Positions 1 through 5,515 of a stretch of 6,078 bases of DNA are shown in pieces. Under the pieces are notes generated by a model that did no database searches, had not been told where the DNA came from, and worked only from the letters and a program-made list of their open reading frames with translations. Source of the stretch: Prolixibacteraceae bacterium (GTDB lineage Bacteria; Bacteroidota; Bacteroidia; Bacteroidales; Prolixibacteraceae); the NCBI GenBank assembly GCA_016788685.1, contig JAEUSS010000372.1, forward strand, positions 1-6,078, in the 5' to 3' direction. Both the position numbers and the translations under genes were made by a program. The first letter of the stretch is position 1; each line of letters starts with the position of its first letter.

Positions 1-153
1 CTTGCCGAACCCTTTCTGGCCGAGTCGTGCCGCAGGTCTGTTCAGAAAATCTTTGAATCCTGCTGAACGGCCCTTTTGTCAACATCAGTCGTTATTCTTC
101 TGCTAGTCTTCAGGTTTTGTCCGGATTTATATTTCAGCTGTTTCAGAAAATAT
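1..153. other. Left edge, no supportable gene
   Basis: No recognisable coding region is seen here. One plus frame is open from the edge to a TGA at 64-66, and another from the edge to a TAG at 104-106. A minus-strand frame is open from an ATG at 83-85 to the edge. None of the three peptides resembles a family I know, and all are too short to judge, so any of them could be the tail or head of a gene outside the window. The string CTGTTCAGAAAAT (38-50) recurs with one inserted base at 138-151, just before the terminator hairpin, which is probably chance in A/T-rich DNA. Confidence 0.2.
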
Positions 154-188
154 AAAAGCCGAAACTCTGTAGACGAATTCCGGCTTTT
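154..188 (-). terminator. Intrinsic terminator after the secreted-protein gene
   Basis: The arms AAAAGCCG (154-161) and CGGCTTTT (181-188) are perfect reverse complements. Read on the minus strand they form an 8-bp stem that continues by two to three A-U pairs past a single bulged G. The stem is followed by a T-rich tail (ATATTTT). It begins about 20 nt beyond the stop codon at 208-210, where a rho-independent terminator is expected. The plus-strand side also ends in four T's, so weak bidirectional action is possible. Confidence 0.6.
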
Positions 189-207
189 CAGTGCAACATA
201 GTTGGTT

Positions 208-579
208 CTATTTTTTTACTGCAGTCAGTTTTTTGGGGCCATCCGGAGAGTCAACTTTCCCGCTAAGTTTGTTTTTTTCGCGGGTTAATTCTACGTTAAT
301 GGGATTTCCTTCGACTGCAGTTGTAAAGGAGATTTTGTTTTTTTCAATTTTCAGATCGTTTGCGGTTAATTCCCCTGTTTCCAGTTTTATTGTACAACTG
401 GTTAATCCGTCTTTTTCCGAAAAAATGAGGCTGCCCCTTTCATAGCCATACGGAGCATCACTGACTTCGTAGACCCATTCTCCAAGCAACGGATTGTTTT
501 TGTCTCCGGCCTGAGCCAGAAAACCAGAGAATACAGTAAATGCAAACAGAAGCGTGAGTAATCCAAATGTATTTTTCAT
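208..579 (-). CDS. Small secreted beta-rich protein of unknown function
   Basis: This gene encodes 123 residues. Residues 1-24 form a typical Sec signal peptide: a lysine at position 2, a hydrophobic core at about 5-22, and an AQA site before Gly25. There is no lipobox cysteine, so the mature product of about 99 residues should be a soluble periplasmic or exported protein. The mature part opens with a G-x-W motif (LLGEW, 31-35). Short alternating hydrophobic strands separated by charged or Gly/Asn turns follow, and the C-terminus is lysine-rich. This layout resembles the small lipocalin-like or beta-barrel domains common in Bacteroidota exported proteins, but I cannot name a family. Cys62 is the only cysteine of the mature protein. 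The ATG at 577-579 is chosen because the signal peptide starts there. No Shine-Dalgarno is visible. It is divergent from tex and probably monocistronic, with its own terminator. A partly overlapping plus-strand frame (191-445) is rejected as a shadow. Confidence 0.75.
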   Translation of the reverse strand: MKNTFGLLTLLFAFTVFSGFLAQAGDKNNPLLGEWVYEVSDAPYGYERGSLIFSEKDGLTSCTIKLETGELTANDLKIEKNKISFTTAVEGNPINVELTREKNKLSGKVDSPDGPKKLTAVKK

Positions 580-844
580 AAACTGATTGATTTGTGGTTA
601 ATATTTTATACGATTCGATGCGTTTTAACCTTGCAGTTAAATATACGAAATGTTCTTCAAATTTGCATAATTTAAAATCAGATTTGGACAGGATTTACAG
701 TTTGTCTCTCAACGGAATTTGTACTCATGATTTTTACTGAAGTTTGGTTTTATACGCTTCTCATTAAGGTACGAAACAGTCATTGCTCAATATAAAATAT
801 CAGCAAAAAGCCCTACCTTCGAGCCTCAATTTTATTATCTGAAA
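580..844. other. Divergent intergenic region between secreted-protein gene and tex
   Basis: This A/T-rich 265-bp stretch contains no convincing ORF or RNA gene. It must hold the promoters of both flanking genes. For the minus-strand gene, the nearest thing to a Bacteroidota -7 box is TATATTTA (one mismatch to TAnnTTTG), about 60 nt upstream of the start, and no clear -33 TTTG is properly spaced. A short imperfect tandem repeat lies at 681-700 (GATTTGGACAG followed by GATTTACAG) and has no evident function. Confidence 0.4.
814..821 (+). promoter_or_regulatory. Candidate -7 box for tex
   Basis: TACCTTCG matches the Bacteroidota -7 consensus TAnnTTTG at all but one position and ends 23 nt before the tex start codon. 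I could not find a TTTG -33 box at the usual distance of about 20 bp, so the assignment rests on the -7 match and its position. Confidence 0.4.
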
Positions 845-2980
845 ATGGATCAAAAGATTATACAACTGATAGCTCAACAGGTTGGAGTACAGTATATACA
901 GGTGGAAAATACCATTCAGCTCCTGGATGAGGGAGGAACGGTGCCATTCATTTCAAGATACCGGAAAGAACGCACCGGAAGTCTGGATGAAGTTCAGATT
1001 GAAGCGATAAAGACTGAGAAGGAAAAGATGGAAGAGTTGCTGAAACGCAAGGACACCATCCTGAAGACTATTCAGGAGCAGGAATTGCTTACTCCTGAAT
1101 TAAAAAAGCGGATTGAAGATTGCTTTGATCCGACTGAATTGGAAGATATTTATCTGCCTTATAAGCCTAAACGCAGAACACGCGCGATGATTGCCCGGGA
1201 AAAGGGCTTGGAGCCACTGGCGAAGATCATCATGAAACAGTTTGAATCAGATGTAGAGCATAAGGCTCATTCGTTTGTCAACGAGAAGGTGGGGTCGGTT
1301 GAGGAAGCTTTGGCCGGTGCGCGCGATATTATTGCCGAATGGATCAATGAAAACGAGAAGGCCCGGGCTATTGTTCGTCGCGAGTTTGACCGCGGGGCGT
1401 TAATTACCTGCAAAGTAATAAAAGGGAAAGAGGACGAAGCTGCTAAATACCACGACTATTTTGATTGGAGTGAACCATTGAAAAAATGTCCTTCCCACCG
1501 GCTTATGGCCATGCGGCGAGGTGAAAACGAAGGGTTTCTTAGGGTTTCGGTCGCTCCGGAAAATGAAGAACCCATTCAGCGTCTGAAGCGTTTTTTTATC
1601 ACCAGCCGTAATGATTGCGCCAATCAGATGGAACTGGCCGTAACAGATGCTTACAAGCGGCTGCTGGAGCCGTCAATCGAGACGGAGTTTTCAGGTTTGT
1701 CAAAGGAAAAGGCAGACGAGGAGGCTATCCGCGTTTTTTCTGATAATTTACGCCAGCTTTTGCTTGCAGCGCCTTTGGGACAAAAACGTGTGCTGGCGCT
1801 TGATCCGGGATATCGTACCGGTTGTAAGGTCGTTTGTCTTGATGCTCAGGGTAATTTGTTGCACAACGAAACCATTTATCCGCACAAACCTCAGGAAGAA
1901 GTGAAGCAGGCTGCCAGGAAGATTTCTTCGCTGGTCAGTTCGTACCAGATTGAGGCAATTGCCATCGGAAACGGTACTGCCAGCCGCGAGACCGAAGCTT
2001 TTATAAAAAAACTGCATTACGACCGGGATATCCGTGTTTTTGTGGTTTCTGAAGATGGAGCTTCCATATATTCGGCATCGAAAATCGCGCGCGATGAATT
2101 TCCGCAGTACGATGTGACTGTCCGGGGCGCTGTGTCGATTGGGCGGCGCCTGCTTGATCCGCTGGCCGAATTGGTTAAGATTGATCCGAAATCAATTGGA
2201 GTGGGACAGTATCAGCATGACGTGGATCAAAAGAAACTGAAGAACAGCCTGGATAAAGTTGTTGAATCGAGTGTAAATCTGGTCGGCGTAAATGTGAATA
2301 CTGCTTCGCAGCATCTGCTTACCTATATTTCAGGACTTGGACCACAGCTGGCTCAGAATATTGTGGATTACCGCAAAGAAAACGGACCGTTTCAGTCGAG
2401 GGCCGAATTGCAGAAAGTGGCCAGGATGGGAGCAAAGGCTTTTGAACAATCTGCCGGCTTTTTACGGATTCCTGATGCAGCAAATCCGTTGGACAACTCT
2501 GCGGTACACCCCGAATCGTATTTTGTAGTTCAGCGGATTGCTAAAGATCTGAAATGTAGTATTCAGGAACTGATTTCGAATGAAGAGCTTCAGAAGCAGG
2601 TGTCCTGGGAGAATTATGTAACCGCCCAGATCGGACTTCCTACACTTCAGGATATTAAAAAGGAGTTGGCTAAACCGGGCCGCGATCCCAGAAGTGCGAT
2701 TAAAGTTTTTGAGTTTGCTCCGAATATTTATAAGGTGGAAGATCTGGAGGTTGGTATGGTGTTGCCGGGTATCGTTACAAATATCACCAAATTCGGAGCA
2801 TTTGTTGATGTGGGTGTAAAACAGGACGGACTGGTTCACGTGTCGCAAATGGCCGATCGGTTTATCTCCGACCCGGCAGAGATTGTGAAATTACATCAGC
2901 ATGTGCATGTCAAGGTTATTGAACTTGATTTTCAACGGAAACGAATTCAGCTGAGCTTGAAACAGGTGCCGCAAAGCTAA
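845..2980 (+). CDS. tex: Tex, RNA-binding transcription accessory protein
   Basis: Tex is a cytoplasmic nucleic-acid-binding protein related to eukaryotic Spt6, thought to act with RNA polymerase and transcripts. All of its expected modules are visible in the 711 residues. The N-terminal helical Tex domain covers about 1-190 and includes VPFISRYRKERTGSLDEV (33-50) and the LPYKPKRRTRA stretch (104-114). A YqgF/RNase H-like domain spans about 314-440, with LALDPGYRTGCK (317-328), IGNGTASRETE (374-384) and VSEDGASIYSAS (401-412). The conserved block SIGRRLLDPLAELVKIDPKS (431-450) and GQYQHDV (454-460) follows. A helix-hairpin-helix region lies at about 483-560, with the GLGPQLAQNIVDYR hairpin at 497-510. 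An S1 RNA-binding domain occupies about 636-706. The protein ends just after S1, without the Gly/Arg-rich tail seen in longer Tex proteins, so it is at the short end of the family range but complete. The leader is A/T-rich without a Shine-Dalgarno sequence. The gene looks monocistronic and converges on the pspC operon. Confidence 0.97.
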   Translation: MDQKIIQLIAQQVGVQYIQVENTIQLLDEGGTVPFISRYRKERTGSLDEVQIEAIKTEKEKMEELLKRKDTILKTIQEQELLTPELKKRIEDCFDPTELEDIYLPYKPKRRTRAMIAREKGLEPLAKIIMKQFESDVEHKAHSFVNEKVGSVEEALAGARDIIAEWINENEKARAIVRREFDRGALITCKVIKGKEDEAAKYHDYFDWSEPLKKCPSHRLMAMRRGENEGFLRVSVAPENEEPIQRLKRFFITSRNDCANQMELAVTDAYKRLLEPSIETEFSGLSKEKADEEAIRVFSDNLRQLLLAAPLGQKRVLALDPGYRTGCKVVCLDAQGNLLHNETIYPHKPQEEVKQAARKISSLVSSYQIEAIAIGNGTASRETEAFIKKLHYDRDIRVFVVSEDGASIYSASKIARDEFPQYDVTVRGAVSIGRRLLDPLAELVKIDPKSIGVGQYQHDVDQKKLKNSLDKVVESSVNLVGVNVNTASQHLLTYISGLGPQLAQNIVDYRKENGPFQSRAELQKVARMGAKAFEQSAGFLRIPDAANPLDNSAVHPESYFVVQRIAKDLKCSIQELISNEELQKQVSWENYVTAQIGLPTLQDIKKELAKPGRDPRSAIKVFEFAPNIYKVEDLEVGMVLPGIVTNITKFGAFVDVGVKQDGLVHVSQMADRFISDPAEIVKLHQHVHVKVIELDFQRKRIQLSLKQVPQS

Positions 2981-2994
2981 ACGGATAAAAAAAC

Positions 2995-3039
2995 AAGTCG
3001 TGCTTAGTGGGCTGTAAAACAGACTACTAAGCACGACTT
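2995..3039. terminator. Long bidirectional terminator hairpin shared by tex and pspC operon
   Basis: The arms at 2995-3008 (AAGTCGTGCTTAGT) and 3026-3039 (ACTAAGCACGACTT) are perfect 14-bp reverse complements. The stem continues with a G·U and a G-C pair. After one mismatch there is an inner four-pair stem (CTGT 3012-3015 with ACAG 3019-3022) closed by an AAA loop. On the minus strand the hairpin is followed within two bases by seven T's (from A's at 2987-2993), a classic strong terminator 19 nt after the pspC stop. On the plus strand the tail is only loosely T-rich, so it is weaker for tex, whose stop is 14 nt upstream. Confidence 0.85.
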
Positions 3040-3057
3040 TGTGATTCTTATTTATTG

Positions 3058-3246
3058 TTACTGCTCCATCGGAACAATAATCCACATAATCAGGTAAGCC
3101 AATAACGAAGCTCCGCCGGCAAATGCAATGATTACAAATAATATTCTAACGATAGTCGGATCGATGTTAAGGTAATTTGCAAGTCCTGCAGCTACCCCGG
3201 CAATCATTTTATTTTTTGATCTGGTTAATCGTTTCGGCGCATCCAT
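3058..3246 (-). CDS. PspC-domain inner-membrane protein
   Basis: The 62-residue product is a stand-alone PspC domain. A basic N-terminus (KRLTRSKNK, 5-13) leads to the family signature IAGVAAGLANYLNIDPTIVR (15-34). One hydrophobic segment follows (about 33-57, with a Gly-Gly kink at 44-45), and the protein ends in IIVPMEQ. In proteobacteria PspC senses membrane stress with PspB and frees the PspA-PspF circuit. No pspA, pspB or pspF is in this window, so here only the domain identity is secure and an envelope-stress role is inferred. The frame is open further upstream to 3363, but I choose the ATG at 3244-3246. It gives the canonical PspC N-terminus, and a Shine-Dalgarno lies 6 nt ahead. The extra 39 residues would come only from an alternate frame of the upstream gene. 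It sits 1 nt after the stop of the acidic-protein gene, so translation is probably coupled. Confidence 0.9.
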   Translation of the reverse strand: MDAPKRLTRSKNKMIAGVAAGLANYLNIDPTIVRILFVIIAFAGGASLLAYLIMWIIVPMEQ

Positions 3247-3247
3247 T

Positions 3248-3502
3248 TTAGTCCTCCTCTCCGTCTTCAAAGTAGCTATCCTGGTTTTCCAATTCAGCTT
3301 CAAGAAACTCTTCAGCCGCTTCCAGAAGTTGAGCAATAAGTTCTTTATCTTTTGGTTTTTCATCGATCCAGTAAATGGTCTGGTTTACTGAAAAGTCTTC
3401 AATGTCGCTTCCTACAATGAAGCGAGGAGTTTCGTTGTGTACAACATAAAGCATGTCAGGCATGTCCTGAGAATTGTCGGCAAGCAAAAATTTTGGTAGC
3501 AT
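3248..3502 (-). CDS. Conserved-looking small acidic protein upstream of pspC
   Basis: This gene encodes 84 residues with no signal peptide or membrane segment, so the protein should be cytoplasmic. Residues 1-50 are a compact mixed alpha/beta-looking part, with MLPKFLLAD (1-9), MLYVVHNETPRFIV (17-30) and TIYWIDEKP (42-50). Residues 51-84 are a strongly acidic helical tail (EAAEEFLEAELEN, 61-73), ending in EDGEED. I recall similar small proteins next to PspC-domain genes in other Bacteroidota, but I know of no assigned function and cannot confirm the conservation here. It is the first gene of a two-gene operon with the PspC protein, 1 nt upstream of it, which suggests a joint role such as a soluble partner of the membrane protein. 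The leader lacks a Shine-Dalgarno, and a perfect -7 box lies 26 nt upstream of the ATG. The start fits the promoter, and I see no better alternative. Confidence 0.8.
   Translation of the reverse strand: MLPKFLLADNSQDMPDMLYVVHNETPRFIVGSDIEDFSVNQTIYWIDEKPKDKELIAQLLEAAEEFLEAELENQDSYFEDGEED
3253..3258 (-). promoter_or_regulatory. Shine-Dalgarno sequence of the pspC-domain gene
   Basis: On the minus strand AGGAGG lies 6 nt before the pspC-domain ATG, a full match to the anti-Shine-Dalgarno sequence at near-ideal spacing. It is embedded in the last codons (Gly-Glu-Glu-Asp) of the upstream gene. It is the only clear Shine-Dalgarno among the six starts in this window, and it decides the start of this gene. 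Confidence 0.8.
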
Positions 3503-3518
3503 AATTTCGAATTTGGTG

Positions 3519-3533
3519 ATTTGTTAAACAAAT
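3519..3533. repeat. 15-bp palindrome overlapping the operon promoter
   Basis: ATTTGTT (3519-3525), one A, then AACAAAT (3527-3533) form a perfect 7-bp inverted repeat around a single base. It overlaps the -7 box and the expected transcription start of the minus-strand operon, the position of a repressor operator. With only A/T-rich arms it could be chance, and no regulator gene is adjacent. Confidence 0.4.
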
Positions 3534-3536
3534 TTA
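3529..3536 (-). promoter_or_regulatory. Predicted -7 box of the acidic-protein/pspC operon
   Basis: On the minus strand TAAATTTG is an exact match to the Bacteroidota -7 consensus TAnnTTTG, 26 nt upstream of the start at 3502. A canonical TTTG -33 box is not apparent. The nearest candidate at suitable distance is TATT at about 3554-3557, which is weak. Confidence 0.5.
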
Positions 3537-3729
3537 GATAAAAAAGGGGACTTAATACCGGATCTCGGATCAATTTTCAGGCATTAACAATTCAATAACT
3601 TTTGCTGCTGAAATTACCTGCCAAATGAGTTTATGGTCACTAACCGTGTATTTACAGTCCGGTAAAATATTTCAGGATTAAAAGATATTATTATTTTTAG
3701 CAGATAATAGATTTTTCAAAAGACGGTAT
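3537..3729. other. Divergent intergenic region upstream of the AGCS symporter
   Basis: This stretch contains no ORF or RNA gene that I can support. Candidate -7 boxes for the symporter are TATTTTTA (3692-3699) and TAGATTTT (3708-3715), each one mismatch from TAnnTTTG. The first has a TTTC at 3670-3673 that could serve as a degenerate -33 box, with an 18-bp gap. The first is preferred because it leaves room for a leader of about 24 nt, but neither is strong. The leader has no Shine-Dalgarno. Confidence 0.3.
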
Positions 3730-5409
3730 ATGCAGAAATTAAATGAATTTTTGACTCTGATTGACAGTTATGTCGGTAGTTCACAGTGGTTTGTTTATTT
3801 TTTGCTAGGAACCGGATTATTCTTTACCATTTACCTGAAATTTCCCCAATTCAGATATTTAAAGTATTCGCTTCGTATTGTCCGGGGAAAATTTGACCGT
3901 GAAGGAGATAAAGGCGATACTTCTCATTTTCAGTCTTTGGCAACGGCTCTGTCCGGAACTGTAGGGACCGGAAACATCGCCGGGGTTGCTTTGGCCATTC
4001 ATCTTGGTGGTCCGGCAGCACTGTTCTGGATGCTGATGACTGCCGTAATCGGGATGACAACCAAGTTTGTAGAAGTTACGTTGTCTCATAAATACCGCGA
4101 GTTTGCTGAAGACGGTTCCGTTGCCGGCGGGCCGATGTATTACATGAAAAACAGGCTTAACATGAAGTGGCTGGCTGTTATTTTTGCTGTGGCCACTGTA
4201 TTGTCTTCGTTCGGGACGGGTAGCTTGCCGCAAATCAACAGCATCGCCAGTTCGGCATTTACGACTTTTGGGATCGCTCCGATGGTTACCGGGGCGGTTT
4301 TGTCGGTTATTCTTGGTTTTGTAATTATCGGAGGGATTAAGCGTATTGCGAAAATTACCGAGAAGTTGGTGCCAATCATGGCAATCATCTATTTTATTGG
4401 CGCTGTCGGGGTAATCGGCTACAATTACGAAAATATTGTTCCTTCGTTGTTTTCGGTTGTCGGCGATGTTTTTACCGGAACTGCCGCTATTGGCGGTTTC
4501 CTGGGGGCTGGATTTTCATTTGCCTTTAACCGGGGAGTTAACCGCGGCTTGTTCTCGAACGAGGCGGGGCAGGGTTCGGCGCCTATTGCTCATGCAGCGG
4601 CCCGCGCTCACGAACCGGTTTCCGAAGGGTTAGTAGCGTTGCTCGAACCGTTTATTGATACCATCATCATTTGTATGCTCACCGGAATGGTGATTCTCTC
4701 TTCCGGTGTATGGTCACAGAAGATTGATAATCAATTTCAATATGCTGATCTTGTTATTCTGAAAGACACTTATACCGATCAAAATCAGGAAGGAGTAAAG
4801 GCATTGCATGAACACTTTTCCGGAAAACAGCCTCTGGAGTTATTCTCGGGCAACTTATCAGTTACAGACGGACAAATTACCAGTCCGGTGACTATTCTGC
4901 ATTCGCGTTCAGTGGCCGAAGATGTGGTGGTCCGCAGTAAAGGAGTGAACCTGACGGGCGAAATTCAGGTGCAGAACGGAAAAGTTACGAATACCGAAAA
5001 ACAGTTATTCTCCGGAAAGTCTCTCATCCACAGTGCTCCGCTGACGACCGAAGCCTTTACCAAAAGCTGGTTTGGCGACTACGGCCGCTATATTGTATCT
5101 GTCGGAATTTTGCTGTTTGCTTTTTCTACCGCTATTTCATGGTCATATTATGGTGGCCGGGCCATTACCTTTTTATTTGGCGTTAAAGCTGACATGTATT
5201 TCCGGATTGTTTATGTTATCGGGTTTTTCCTGGCTTCGTTCACCGATACCACCATCATCTGGACTTTATCCGGAATTACCATTGCACTGATGACCATTCC
5301 TAATCTCTTCGGGATCCTGATGCTTCATAAGGAAATGAAGTCTGAAGTCAGCCTGTTCTGGAAAGAATGGATCAACCGTTTCCCGGGGGAGAAAGTTCCG
5401 AAGGACTAA
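3730..5409 (+). CDS. AGCS-family sodium:alanine/glycine symporter with extra periplasmic domain
   Basis: This inner-membrane transporter should import alanine or glycine with a cation, usually Na+. About eleven membrane segments can be picked out, near residues 19-37, 66-90, 93-115, 147-165, 182-203, 213-230, 253-275, 302-324, 452-470, 488-505 and 508-533. Family motifs are clear: [15 protein letters not shown] (75-89) in the first unwound helix, AGGPMYYM (132-139), [15 protein letters not shown] (271-285) in the second, [14 protein letters not shown] (306-319) and [13 protein letters not shown] (463-475). The usual length is about 450-490 residues and this has 559. The excess lies between the eighth and ninth helices, roughly residues 345-440, in the loop equivalent to extracellular loop 4 of the LeuT fold. 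That insert is hydrophilic, looks beta-rich and contains an internal repeat. The start is the first ATG, placing a short amphipathic helix before the first membrane segment. It is flanked by divergent and downstream promoters and is probably monocistronic. Alanine versus glycine preference cannot be read from the sequence. Confidence 0.93.
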   Translation: MQKLNEFLTLIDSYVGSSQWFVYFLLGTGLFFTIYLKFPQFRYLKYSLRIVRGKFDREGDKGDTSHFQSLATALSGTVGTGNIAGVALAIHLGGPAALFWMLMTAVIGMTTKFVEVTLSHKYREFAEDGSVAGGPMYYMKNRLNMKWLAVIFAVATVLSSFGTGSLPQINSIASSAFTTFGIAPMVTGAVLSVILGFVIIGGIKRIAKITEKLVPIMAIIYFIGAVGVIGYNYENIVPSLFSVVGDVFTGTAAIGGFLGAGFSFAFNRGVNRGLFSNEAGQGSAPIAHAAARAHEPVSEGLVALLEPFIDTIIICMLTGMVILSSGVWSQKIDNQFQYADLVILKDTYTDQNQEGVKALHEHFSGKQPLELFSGNLSVTDGQITSPVTILHSRSVAEDVVVRSKGVNLTGEIQVQNGKVTNTEKQLFSGKSLIHSAPLTTEAFTKSWFGDYGRYIVSVGILLFAFSTAISWSYYGGRAITFLFGVKADMYFRIVYVIGFFLASFTDTTIIWTLSGITIALMTIPNLFGILMLHKEMKSEVSLFWKEWINRFPGEKVPKD

Positions 5410-5429
5410 AAAATACGGAGGCTGGTTTT

Positions 5430-5456
5430 AAGTTTCGGATGCCGGGAGCGGAACTT
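5430..5456 (+). terminator. Weak hairpin after the symporter gene
   Basis: AAGTTTCG (5430-5437) pairs with CGGAACTT (5449-5456) through eight pairs including one G·U, with an 11-nt loop, about 20 nt after the symporter stop. No T-run follows, so it is a poor intrinsic terminator. It may be only an mRNA-stabilising hairpin, or chance. Confidence 0.25.
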
Positions 5457-5474
5457 GAACTTTGCAACTCGGAA

Positions 5475-5491
5475 TACGAATTTCCTTCGTA
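5475..5491. repeat. Inverted repeat overlapping the mutS2 promoter
   Basis: TACGAA (5475-5480) and TTCGTA (5486-5491) are perfect 6-bp reverse complements separated by TTTCC. The right arm shares its last two bases with the predicted -7 box of mutS2. It could be an operator half-site pair or chance. Confidence 0.35.
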
Positions 5492-5497
5492 CTTTTG
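5490..5497 (+). promoter_or_regulatory. Predicted -7 box of mutS2
   Basis: TACTTTTG matches TAnnTTTG exactly and ends 18 nt before the mutS2 ATG, which implies a leader of only about 10-15 nt. A TTTG occurs upstream at 5461-5464, but the 25-bp gap is longer than the usual 19-21 bp, so the -33 element is uncertain. This promoter suggests that mutS2 can be transcribed independently of the symporter. Confidence 0.6.
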
Positions 5498-5515
5498 CAC
5501 CACAAATTGCAATGT

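Noticed and set aside
40..68. Inverted repeat GTTCAG (40-45) / CTGAAC (63-68) as a terminator
   Set aside because: The arms are only six bases with a 17-nt loop and no T-run, so it is within chance expectation.
191..445. An 84-codon plus-strand ORF opposite the secreted-protein gene
   Set aside because: The minus-strand gene has a signal peptide, a sensible start and a terminator. The plus-strand product is low-complexity Ser/Phe-rich and looks like a shadow.
681..700. Imperfect tandem repeat GATTTGGACAG/GATTTACAG as a regulatory repeat
   Set aside because: There are only two imperfect copies in A/T-rich intergenic DNA, not placed at a recognisable promoter.
1647..2848. Alternate-frame ORFs on both strands within tex
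   Set aside because: They overlap conserved Tex, helix-hairpin-helix and S1 coding sequence and show no domain of their own.
3247..3363. A 39-residue N-terminal extension of the PspC protein from an upstream in-frame ATG
   Set aside because: It would be read entirely from an alternate frame of the acidic-protein gene. The PspC family begins near the internal ATG, which also has a well-placed Shine-Dalgarno.
3851..4388. Several open minus-strand frames inside the symporter gene
   Set aside because: They lie opposite a complete, motif-rich AGCS gene, their peptides have no family character, and they are explained as codon-usage shadows.
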